From contig NC_134095.1 of the NCBI RefSeq assembly GCF_000715075.1, positions 62,926,419-62,990,418 on the forward strand: a stretch of DNA of 64,000 bases, given 5' to 3'. Shown here one piece after another: positions 46,401 through 56,091 of this stretch; positions within the stretch are counted from its first letter, which is position 1; every line of letters begins with the position of its first letter. The position numbers and the translations under genes are program-made. The stretch comes from Nicotiana tabacum. Its lineage: Eukaryota > Streptophyta > Magnoliopsida > Solanales > Solanaceae. The notes beneath the pieces were generated by a model that was not told the DNA's origin, searched no databases, and worked only from the letters and a program-made list of their open reading frames with translations.

Positions 46401-47274
46401 AAAAAAATTAATTTTTTTTAAAATTAAGTGCTATTTATCCTGTTTTTTCAGCAGCCCCATTATCCCTTGTTCCCCATTATTACTTAAATTATAGCCACTA
46501 TCATATTATTGAAAGCACACTATCACATTACCCTACTGTTTCATTCTAAAATAAACCTGAAATCCTTCTGTAATTACAGCCCTTAAACTAAAATCAGAAT
46601 ATGTTGCAAAACAGATTTTAAAGTCTGCTTTAACAGTTATAACCAGTCCTAGGATTAAAGACAGTACATCACATTTATGCACAAGAGTTGAATTAAGATA
46701 GATGATTCTCAATTGAATACTGAACCTGAATAATACCCACTAACATTACACAGAATATGCAGGATCATTTCGACTGAGATTCAAAACTGAACCAAAAAAC
46801 AAACAAATACAGGAGCATTGTCAATATACTGACAATGCCCTGAAACTCAATGTTCAGAAATCAACACATATACAACATTCATTTGAATTTACTGGTTTAT
46901 TAAACAAGAACTAACTCCTTAACAATAACTAATTAACTGGTTATAGCAAAATAATCTATTCAAAACAGGCTATCTCAGTCAACATTTCCAAAAGCAAGAT
47001 TCATAATACAACTAATCGACGAACTTAATCGAGTCGATTACACACATTGTACATAATCACAATCAACAGAAACAATTTCACATTTAGAATCAAGTTGACG
47101 GGTAGGGGACAGTATAACAAAATTTGACTAGAAAATTATGAAAAATTAAACAAACTAATGAAACGAACATAGAATACACATAGAATGCACATAAGAAACA
47201 GAAATTACCTCTGAACCTTTAAATTCAACTGAACTCAACTCGACTTGGATTTGGACTTTGTTTGAAATCAAACA

Positions 47275-47320
47275 GACCTTAGTCGAAGTATTTTCCACTG
47301 AAAATACTTCGACTAAGGTC
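47275..47320. repeat. Perfect 21-bp inverted repeat in E4 LTR
   Basis: Arms 47275-47295 and 47300-47320 are exact reverse complements (GACCTTAGTCG...GTATTTTC), separated by the 4-base loop CACT. A transcript in either direction would form a tight hairpin. Confidence 0.9.
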
Positions 47321-47890
47321 GATTAAACCTCAATCTTTATTCAATCTGGACAGAATCCAAAAGTCTGGTATTTTTAGGGTTCTTGAAAGTTCGATTTAAG
47401 ATTTACTCATTTCTGGTTAGATTCGAGGGAAACCAAAGATGTTCTAGGCACGAGGGAGGTCAGGGGGTAACTGGTGTGAGTTTGAAGTAGGTTGGGATAA
47501 GGTCAGGTTGTACTCGAATCTTCAAATGAAGATTCGAGTAGTTCCAGTATGATTCGAACCATGCAACTAACAGATCCTTGGTGAGGGAATTTAGGAGAAA
47601 CTGTGGTGTTATTTTGGAGGTCATCGGAGAAGATAAGGTTTTCAGGCCAACCTTCGATTTAAGATTCAAAGAGTTGGGGCCTGATTCGAAGGAAACCAAT
47701 GTTAGATCTGTGTAGAGGATGTTCAGGGGATTCTAGGGTGTTATTTTGGTGACCGGCGGCGTTGATGCCGTCGGGTTTCAGGCGGTGGGATCCTAGGGCG
47801 GCTAGGGTTAGGAGTGGGGGTTTGGGGACGATGATGAATAGTAAGGAAGGGGGGGTGTTTAGTTAGGGGGCCGGGGTAGGGGTCTGGAAC

Positions 47891-47897
47891 TTATATA
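47891..47897 (-). promoter_or_regulatory. TATA box of E4 LTR
   Basis: The minus strand reads CCCTATATAAGTTCC. It sits centrally in the LTR, with the palindromes at 47963-47984 and 48054-48115 upstream of it. Start of transcription expected near 47862. Confidence 0.55.
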
Positions 47898-48628
47898 GGG
47901 GAGGGGTGGATTGATCTTGTCCGTCCGATCAAGTAAGATTCACGGTCAGGATCATCTCACTTAACCAAACGACGTCGTTTGGTTTAACGTTGGGGTCGGA
48001 CTGAATCGGGTCAATGGGTCGGGTTACGGGTAAGGGTAAGGGTAGGGGATATCAGCCGTTGGATTGATTTAATCCAACGGTCCTTGATGGAGTGTGACCA
48101 AACGTCGTCGTTTGGATTTACTCCTGAGTTGGACCGGACAGGTTGGTTTGGATTGGGCTGTGAGGGGGGGAATTAATTCGATTTGGGCCTGGATTTTAAT
48201 CCAGGTTCGATTTTGTATATATGTATTATTTTTATTTATTTTATTTTTTTTTCATTTTTTCTAATTTAAATTTCTAATTTTAATTATAAAACAATTTTAA
48301 CTTCACAAAAATATATTAATTATTATATAACAATTATTTAACATATAGACAAAACATCAATCACACAGTGGAATATTTAAAATAGAACTATTGCATATTT
48401 TTTGTGATTTTGTTTAAATTATCTTTTAAATATATAATTAAATCCTATATGCATGCAACATGTATTTTATTTTAATTTTCATTTCATTATGACAAAGCAA
48501 ACATTTACGGACATAAAACAAATATTTAAAACCACGCAAATTCAAAAATTACACAGTAAAAGAAATTTATTTTACTTTTTGATTTATTTTGGAGTAGTTT
48601 TCATTAAGGCAAAAATCACGTGCTCACA

Positions 48629-51291
48629 GCTGCCCCTCTTTGTGCGGAAACTCGAAGAGTTTTCGTGCAAAGATAAAGTGAGCGGATACAAGCGATTTTT
48701 GCCCGTTCGAATACTCCGTGGGAAGCATTTTTAGAAAGATTTGACCGAACATCTGCTTCAAAGGTTTCCTACATATCCTTGGCTATAAAGGAATCAGGTC
48801 AATGTAGTTCGGGAATTTTGGGTAGCTGGGACTACCGTGGGACTGTGATGTTATTGCTGCTTCGTGCTGTTTTTACTGCTTGCTGACCTCCTTATTACAC
48901 CTTACTTCAAAGGAAATACAAAAAGTTAAATTAGACTATGGAACATGAATTATAAAAATCTTATCTAGATCAAGCCCTTGCGTTTCTTGTTGTCTTAATA
49001 TCTTGGTGACTCTTGGGCATTTGGCTTATTCCGTATTCCTTTTCATTGTGTCCCGTATTTTCTTTTGGGACTCTTGTTGTTTCTTGCTGGGGATTTTGTT
49101 GGACTCCTCCGCTTTATTGATTCTAAGTGTGCTCCTTTATCATATGATCGGGCTTTTGATTTCAACACTTCAATTGTATTCCCTCGTTCTCCAGGTGGGT
49201 GCCTTGACTGTTTCTTTTCTTTCTTCATCCTCATTCTCCAGGTAGACGCCGGACTTCTTTTTAACTTCTTCATCCTCGTTCTCCAGGTGGACGCCTGACT
49301 TCTTTCTTTTCTTCATCCTCATTCTCCAGGTGGACGTCTGACTTCTTCTTTTCTCATCCTCATTCTCCAGGTGGACGCCTGACTTCTTCTTTCCTCATCC
49401 TCATTCTCCAGGTGGACGCCTGACTTCTTCTTTCCTCATCCTCATTCTCCAGGTGGACGCCTGACTTCTTCTTTCCTCATCCTCATCCTCCAGGTGGACG
49501 CCTGACTTCTTTTTTTCTTTGTCCTCATTCTCCAGGTGGATTCCTGACTTCTTTAATTCTTCATCCTCATTCTCCAGGTGGACGCCTGACTTCTTCTTTC
49601 CTCATCCTCATTCTCCAGGTGGACGCCTGACTTCTTCTTTTCTCATCCTCATTCTCCAGGTGGACGCCTGACTTCTTCTTCTCTCATCCTCATTCTCCAC
49701 GTGGACGCCTGACTTCTTCTTTCCTCATCCTTATCCTCCAGGTGGATGCCTGACTTCTTTTTTTCTTTGTCCTCATTCTCCAGGTGGACGCCTGACTTCT
49801 TTAATTCTTCGTCCTCATTCTCCAGGTGGACGTCTGACTTCTTCTTTTCTCATCCTCATTCTCCAGGTGGACGCCTGACTTCTTTAATTCTCATCCTCAT
49901 TCTCCAGGTGGACGCCTGACTTCTTCTTTTCTTTACCAGGTATTTCCTGACACAAATATTGTATTTGCCCCTGTTTTAAATCAAAGAAAACTTCATTAGT
50001 TTAAAGCAGGGTGGTTGACTGGGGTATTCTTGCCGATGGTGATGCTTCTCTCCGTTTCTCTTTATTGCCTTGGAATGGTTGAAAAGACTGTTTTGACCTT
50101 GTAATTGATCCTTGATCTCTTCGCTTCTCTTCCCATCTGTATGTTTTCCTTCAAACCCTTTTAACTGTAATCATATGTCCCTTCTGACTTTGTTGATCCA
50201 CTTTTGATTTCACCTTTCTTACACTCATATCTTTTATCTCCCACCTTTCGTGGCTGTATTTTGTAACCTTGAATCTTGGTAGTATACCTTGACATTCCTT
50301 CTTATTTGTTTGGAATAAAACTTATCTCAAAGCTTTTTAGAAAAGTAAGATTATTAGTGACGAAATAACGCTGATTTCGACAATTATAGAATGAAAAGAA
50401 AAATCCAAGTTTGGGTGACTGTTGGAGAAAGAATAAAAACTTATCTGATTGGAGTTACCGGCACCAATGACCAGGGTATGCATTTCGGATTAATCAACCC
50501 AGTCTTTTAATCAATCTCCTTTCAATTGTCTCATTTTTGTTTTCCCCTAAATTTCTGTAATCCAACTTCATTTTTCATTTCACAGACCTGTTGGACTTGC
50601 AATATCTCAAAGAGTTTTCACCGATAAACCTTCCTCATTTGTTCATTTCTCACTTCCTTTTCGCCTTAGGGTGCCTATGAAGGTTTTCACCAATAAGACT
50701 CTCTCATTTTACTTTTCTCTCAACTTCCGTCGCCTTATGGTGCCCGTGTGGGTTTTCACCTATAAGACTCTCTCATTTTTACTTTCTCTTCTTGTTTGTA
50801 TCAGAGTGTTATGAACCATCTTCATTTGCTTGACTCAGCGTTTTTCTAAGATTGGTCGAAAGGTCTTTCTGGTATGGGGTTAGAAATGGAAAAGGTATTA
50901 AAAGCTAAACAGTTCTGGTATGGTTTAAAATTACAACTCTTGGAATCTTTTTCTTACTTCCAATACAATTTCTGCCCTAGTTTCTGATTGGGGTCGCTTG
51001 ACATAACTTTTTGTGCACATTATGTATATTGTGCACCCTATGACCGAGCCGTGAGGCGCCTACGTATCCTCCTTTGAGGAATCAGGTCAAACGTAGTTCA
51101 CCAAATAATAGTGATTTTTTTTATATAAATTTATATATATATATTTTTTTTATTGCTTCCAAGAGGGGGTAGGAAAGAAACAAGTATGGCTCAAAGGGGG
51201 GAAACAAAGGGTATAGTGTTTGGATAGCAGAATAAATTGCCTTTGTCATTCCAATCTTCGAAATAATGCTAAATACAAACATTCAAAAATT
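48629..51291 (-). other. E4 3' untranslated region and polypurine tract
   Basis: The 2.7 kb between the integrase stop and the LTR. On the minus strand it begins with GTGAACTACGTTTGACCTGA (about 51103), a motif of this group, then triplicated GGTGAAAACC-type units (about 50610-50780), the 18-copy array (49187-49935), a region shared with E6, and the polypurine tract AAAGAGGGGCAGC (48641-48629). No gene is supported; plus-strand frames at 49003-49298 are readings of the array. Confidence 0.75.
49187..49935. repeat. ~41-bp tandem array, about 18 copies
   Basis: Repeats of CATTCTCCAGGTGGACGCCT plus GACTTCTTC... . Most units are nearly identical; a few vary in the T-rich linker (TTTTTTCTTTG, TTTAATTC). 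Pyrimidine-rich on the plus strand, so purine-rich on the element's coding strand. Confidence 0.92.
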
Positions 51292-52299
51292 TTATGCATA
51301 ATATCTCTTTACCGCGTCAGAATTGATCGCCATATCTATGCATTTGCCTTCAATATCTTTTAAACATAGTGCACCATTTGATAATACTCTGGTCACAATG
51401 AATGGTCCTTGCCAATTCGGGGCAAATTTGCCTTTTGCCTCGACCTGATGTGGAAGAATACGTTTCAGCACATGCTCTTTCTGTTGTATGCTTTTGTTGT
51501 ATGCTCTTTCTATTCTTCTGCCTCGACCTGTATGCTTCCGGGGACGTACCTTTTTGTTGTATGCTCTTTCTATTCTTCTTTGATATAATTGACCATGACA
51601 TACTGCGGCCAATCGTTTTTCATCAATCAAGTTTAACTGTTCCAGACGGGTTTTGACCCATTCATCATCATCAATCTTTGCTTCGGCGATGATCCGAAGG
51701 GAAGGAATCTCAACTTCTGAAGGAATTACTGCTTCAGTGCCATATACCAACAAATAAGGAGTTGCTCCTACTGAAGTGCGAGCAGTAGTGCGGTATCCCA
51801 ATAATGCAAATGGTAATTTTTCATGCAATTGTTTTGAACCTTCTATCATTTTCCGAAGTATCTTCTTTATGTTTTTGTTGGCTGCTTCTACTGCTCCATT
51901 CGCCTTGGGCCGATATGGGGTAGAATTACGATGTGTAATCTTAAACTGTTGACATACTTCCTTCATTAAATTGCTGTTAAGATTAGCACCGTTATCTGTG
52001 ATGATCACCTTCGGGATTCCGAATCGACATATGATATTTGAGTGGAAAAAATCGACCACAGCTTTCTTGGTCACTGATTTGAATGTCTTGGCCTCAACCC
52101 ATTTGGTAAAATAATCAATAGCTACCAGAATGAACATGTGCCCATTGGATGTTGCCGGCTCAATTGGTCCAATCACATCCATGCCCCAGGCAACGAAGGG
52201 CCATGGTGCCGACATTGTGTGCAACTCGGATGGTGGAGAATGAATCAAATCTCCGTGTATTTGGCATTGACGACACTTGCGCACAAGTGGGGTCCGCAA
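51292..52299 (-). CDS. E4 integrase core and C-terminal region
   Basis: The integrase would insert the cDNA. This 335-codon open frame keeps the second half of the zinc finger (VRKCRQCQIHGD), the core with D in GMDVIGPIEP, D in ITDNGANLN and E in NGAVEAANKN (35 residues between the last two, the DD35E rule), GYRTTARTS and GTEAVIPSEVEIPS, and a C-terminal part ending INSDAVKRYYA. The first half of the HHCC finger is lost by a deletion at about 52297, after which the preceding frame continues differently. Near 51480-51590 the segment RRIERAYNK is tandemly duplicated, adding about 20 residues. Probably inactive, but the catalytic triad is intact. Confidence 0.88.
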   Translation of the reverse strand: MRTPLVRKCRQCQIHGDLIHSPPSELHTMSAPWPFVAWGMDVIGPIEPATSNGHMFILVAIDYFTKWVEAKTFKSVTKKAVVDFFHSNIICRFGIPKVIITDNGANLNSNLMKEVCQQFKITHRNSTPYRPKANGAVEAANKNIKKILRKMIEGSKQLHEKLPFALLGYRTTARTSVGATPYLLVYGTEAVIPSEVEIPSLRIIAEAKIDDDEWVKTRLEQLNLIDEKRLAAVCHGQLYQRRIERAYNKKVRPRKHTGRGRRIERAYNKSIQQKEHVLKRILPHQVEAKGKFAPNWQGPFIVTRVLSNGALCLKDIEGKCIDMAINSDAVKRYYA

Positions 52300-53577
52300 A
52301 CTCCTGAATGTACTTCAGACATGACAGTTGTAGCTTGTCTGGCATCTATGCATCTTAATAATCCAAGATCTGGTGTTCTTTTATACAAAACTCCTCCGCT
52401 TAAGAAGAATCCATTTGCCAATCGCCTAATGGTCCTCTTTTGATCTCCTGTGGCTTGTGCGGGATATATACCCATCCTGATATACTCCTTAATGTCATGG
52501 AACCATGGTTCACCATCAAATTCTTCTTCAACCATATTGCAATAAGCGTGCTGATCGTGGACTTGAATATGTATTGGATCTACATAAGCTTTGTCCGGAT
52601 GGTGCAACATTGATGCCAGGGTAGCCAATGCATCGGCAACCTCATTATGGATTCTTGGAATATGTTGGAATTCCACTGATTGAAACCGCTTACAAAGATC
52701 ATGTAGACATTGTCGGTATGGTATGAACTTCAAGTCTCGGGTTTCCCATTCTCCTTGAATTTGATGTACCAAAAGATCCGAATCTCCCATGACTAGGATT
52801 TCTCGGATACCCATGTCTGCGGCTAGCCTTAACCCCAAAATGCAAGCTTCATATTCAGCCATATTATTGGTGCAATAAAATCGCAATTGAGCCGTAACAG
52901 GATAGTGATGCCCTGTTTCAGAAATGATTACAGCTCCTATCCCGACTTCTTTCATGTTAGCGGCTCCATCAAAGAAAAGTTTCCAGCCAGGCTTTTCAAT
53001 TCGCTCCACCTCGTCGATATGCATTGTTTCTTCATCAGGAAAATAAGTTTTCAACGGCTCATATTCCTCATCGACCAGGTTTTCGGCTAAATGATCGGTC
53101 AGTGCTTGAGCCTTCATTGCAGTTCGAGTCACATAGATGATGTCGAATTCTGTGAGCAATATCTGCCATTTTGCAAGTCTTCCCGTTGGCATAGGCTTTT
53201 GAAAAATGTATTTCAATGGATCCAACCGAGAAATGAGGTAAGTAGTGTAGGATGACAAATAGTGTTTCAATTTTTGAGTTACCCATGTTAGGGCGCAACA
53301 GGTCTTTTCCAGATGAGTATATTTAACCTCATAAGTTGTGAACTTCTTGCTAAGGTAGTAGATGACCTGTTCATTTCTGCCAGTGAGGTCATGTTGCCCC
53401 AATACACAACCAAATGAATTTTCCAAAACCGTCAAGTAAAGAATCAAAGGTCTTCCTGGCTCTGGCGGGACCAACACGGGTGGGTTCGACAAGTACCCTT
53501 TTATCTTATCGAACGCTTCTTGACACTCATCGGTCTATTTGATCGCAGCATCCTTTTTGAACAATTTGAAAATTGGC
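52297..53577 (-). pseudogene. E4 dual RNase H region of pol
   Basis: From 53492 a 415-codon frame, overlapping integrase at its end. First comes the gypsy-type RNase H (LILYLTVLENSFGCVLGQHD, KKFTTYEVKYTHLEKTCCAL). At about residues 170-300 follows a second, archaeal-type RNase H with all acidic residues (KLFFDGAA, NNMAEYEACILGL, VMGDSDLLVHQ, NEVADALATLA). A second RNase H is characteristic of the Tat group. In the first domain the usual Asp of VLD is Glu. A frameshift near 53585 and a TAG near 53536 separate it from RT. The end (GPHLCASVVNAKYTEI) is the out-of-frame product of the integrase deletion. Confidence 0.87.
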
Positions 53578-54700
53578 TCACAGGTTGTTGTGAGCTGTAA
53601 ACCTGCTGATGTAATTTAACCTTCCCAACAAACTCATTACTTCAGTTTTGTTTCTTGGAGGTGGCAGTTCTTGGATGGCTTTGATCTTTGATGGGTCTAG
53701 CTCGATGCCTCGTCGACTGACTATGAATCCCAGCAACTTTCCAGATGGAACTCCAAATGCACACTTGGCAGGGTTAAGCTTGAGGTTGTACCTGCAAAGT
53801 CTTAAGAAGAACTTCCTCAAATCCCCAACGTGGTTGGCCTGATGCTTTGATTTTATGATCACATCGTCCACGTATACCTCAATCTCCTTGTGTATCATAT
53901 CATGAAACACTGTGGTCATTGCTCTCATATAGGTTGCTCCGGCGTTCTTTAAACCGAATGGCATTACCCAGTAGCAATAAGTTCCCCATGGTGTGATGAA
54001 TGCCGTCTTTTCTGCATCTTCTTCATCCATTAGAATTTGATGATACCCGGCATAACAATCCACGAAAGACCCTATATCATGCTTGGCACAATTGTCGATC
54101 AAAATATGGATATTAGGTAATGGGAAATTATCCTTTGGACTTGCTTTGTTGAGATTGCGATAGTCGACGCATACTCTAATTTTGCCGTCTTTCTTTGGTA
54201 CAGGAACGATATTAGCCAACCAAACAGGATATCGAGTGACTCGAATGACCTTTGCTTCCAATTGTTTGGTGATTTCTTCCTTAATTCTCACACTCATGTC
54301 AGGCTTGAATTTTCTCAGCCTCTGCTTGACAGGAGGCACCGTTGGATCGGTGGGAAATTTGTGAACCACTAAATCAGTGCTCAGGCCTGGCATGTCGTCA
54401 TACGACCATGCAAAAACATCTTTGAATTCTATGAGTGCTTTAATTAACTACTCTCGGATCTTTGGTTCCAGATGGACACTTATTTTAGTTTCTCGGATAT
54501 TACTCGTGTCCCCTATATTGATGTCCTCGGTATCACTCGAGTTAGGTTTGATTTTTTCCTCAAAGTGAATTAACTCTTTACTAATCTCTTCAAAAACCTC
54601 ATCTTCATCTTATTCTGATTCATAATCACAATATATTTCTTGAATTAATACTTCGGAACCAGATTGATTTTTAAGACTGGGCTGAGGATTCCTCAGGCAT
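53578..54700 (-). pseudogene. E4 reverse transcriptase region of pol
   Basis: The RNA-dependent DNA polymerase. The main open frame (54393-53578) holds PVWLANIVPVPKKDGKIRVC, VDYRNLNKASPKDNFPLPNI, FVDCYAGYHQILMDEEDAEK, the catalytic EVYVDDVIIKS near 53870, and GFIVSRRGIELDP/LLGRLNYISRFTA of the thumb. Upstream (54394-54700) the linker to protease is recognisable (IGDTSNIRETKISVHLEP, VFAWSYDDMPGLS) but has stops near 54452 and 54618. After SRFTA a 1-bp shift ends the frame at 53578. The polymerase core itself is uninterrupted. This is the segment deleted in E3. Confidence 0.88.
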
Positions 54701-55173
54701 GCCATATCACTAGAGCCAGCGTAAAAGGAACTGTACAGGAAAGAAGAAAAAGAAAAGAAAATTATCAGGAATGATAATAACAAAAGTGAAACTGCTTTTT
54801 ATTGGATGATGAAAGATAACAAGGTTTTGCACACTTCAAACAAACTGTAAGACAAGCTTTGGGATTACAACCCTGAAATAACCCAAACAAACTGAAAGAA
54901 AATCAAAATAAACTACCAAGACTCCTTTCGAATTGAGAGAGGAGTGGCTTTCCAATTACTGAGCTTTGTTTCTGGCCCAACGAATTGAACTTCTGCGTTG
55001 CTACACCCTTCTCCGCTTTCCAACATATTCACATCACTAAACAATTTCTCGAATCTTTCAATTAATTCCTCTTCAGGATTGACCTGGGATTTAGGAATTG
55101 TTGTTATTGGGCGATTTTTAGCACCGGTCTTGACAAAAGACTTTGACAGATGTGGGACTGGTTTTGGAAGAAC

Positions 55174-56061
55174 TCATGCTTGGTGTTTCAGCTTCCTAGC
55201 CCTTATCACGTCATTGGCAGTGGGTATGAACCCCAAACCGAATGTTCCCCAGTTCTCGGGGAGAGATACTGGTTGTATAATTCCTTGAAAAGATAAACCC
55301 AGACCTTTGCCGGGTATAAAGCCATTCTTTAACATTTCATAAGCTACCATGACTGATGCAGAGGATATCTTTGGATTTGGAAGGTATTTCCCCTCTGGAA
55401 TTTTCTCTATTGACACTGTGTCGGACACTTGGTATACCCATGGTCCCTGGTCAATTTCTGTTCCCTCGATCGGTATAATGGTACTGCTGTGAGCATTTAA
55501 ACTTTCTTCTCCATGCACGACTATTTCTTGATGATCCCATTCAAACTTGACAGCCTGATGTAGTGTTGACGGGACTGCTTTAGCAGCATGGATCCATGGT
55601 CGACCCAACAACAAGTTGTAAGAAACAGTTATGTCCAACACTTGGAATTCCATTGTGAATTCAACTGGCCCTATAGTTAGTTCCAACACTATGTCGCCAA
55701 ATGAATCTCTGCTTCCACCGTCAAATCCCCGTACGCAAATACTATTTTTCTGGATCCTCTCCTCTTTAATTTTTAATTTGCTTAAAGTGGAGAGAGGACA
55801 GATATTTGCACTTGATCCATTGTCAACCAATACCCGGGTTATTACGAAGTTTTCACATTTCACGGTGAGGTAAAAAGCTCTGTTGTGCTCAGTACCTTCC
55901 ACAGGTAATTCGTCATCAGCAAATGTAATTCTGTTTGTCTCAAAGATTCTGTTGGCTATTTTTCCCAAATGATTTACAGAGATCTTTTCAGGAACATGAG
56001 CCTCATTCAGGATTTTCATCAAAGCCAGACGGTGCTCCTCTGAATGGATCAGTAATGACAA
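55174..56061 (-). CDS. E4 protease and G-patch region
   Basis: The polyprotein protease. Order on the minus strand: a conserved lead (LALMKILNEAHVPEKI, ITFADDELPVEGTEHNRAFY), the active site VLVDNGSSANICPLS (D-N-G-S in place of the usual DSG/DTG), FDGGSRDSFGDI, VSYNLLLGRPWIHAA, and a C-terminal G-patch-like stretch (MLKNGFIPGKGLGLSFQG). Upstream it is separated from gag only by TAA at 56094-56092; in the right arm of the palindrome that codon is CAA and the two run together. 54701-55173 is a linker with stops and no domain. Its part above 55646 lies in the inverted repeat. Confidence 0.85.
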   Translation of the reverse strand: MSLLIHSEEHRLALMKILNEAHVPEKISVNHLGKIANRIFETNRITFADDELPVEGTEHNRAFYLTVKCENFVITRVLVDNGSSANICPLSTLSKLKIKEERIQKNSICVRGFDGGSRDSFGDIVLELTIGPVEFTMEFQVLDITVSYNLLLGRPWIHAAKAVPSTLHQAVKFEWDHQEIVVHGEESLNAHSSTIIPIEGTEIDQGPWVYQVSDTVSIEKIPEGKYLPNPKISSASVMVAYEMLKNGFIPGKGLGLSFQGIIQPVSLPENWGTFGLGFIPTANDVIRARKLKHQA

Positions 56062-56091
56062 TAATGAAATTTGAGCGGGGGTCTTCTTTAA

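Larger units (their letters stand above)
46401..48628 (-). repeat. E4 3' LTR, truncated at its U5 end
   Basis: The minus strand starts TGTGAGCACG (48628) next to the polypurine tract 48643-48629. The start matches E6's LTR. The U5 end motifs present in E6 (CCTAACACCTTC, GTGGCGAC) are missing, so a few hundred bases were lost near 46400. A minus-strand TATA box lies at 47897-47891 (TATATAA). 47275-47320 holds a perfect hairpin and 47963-47984 a perfect palindrome. Small frames such as 47460-47699 are not supported as genes. Confidence 0.75.

Noticed and set aside
49003..49298. Three overlapping frames of 76-80 codons at the start of the 41-bp array
   Set aside because: They are readings of the tandem repeat and its edge, on both strands, with no protein signature.
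49187..49935. Regular repeat array resembling a CRISPR
   Set aside because: The whole 41-bp unit repeats, there are no unique spacers, and it sits in a plant retroelement.
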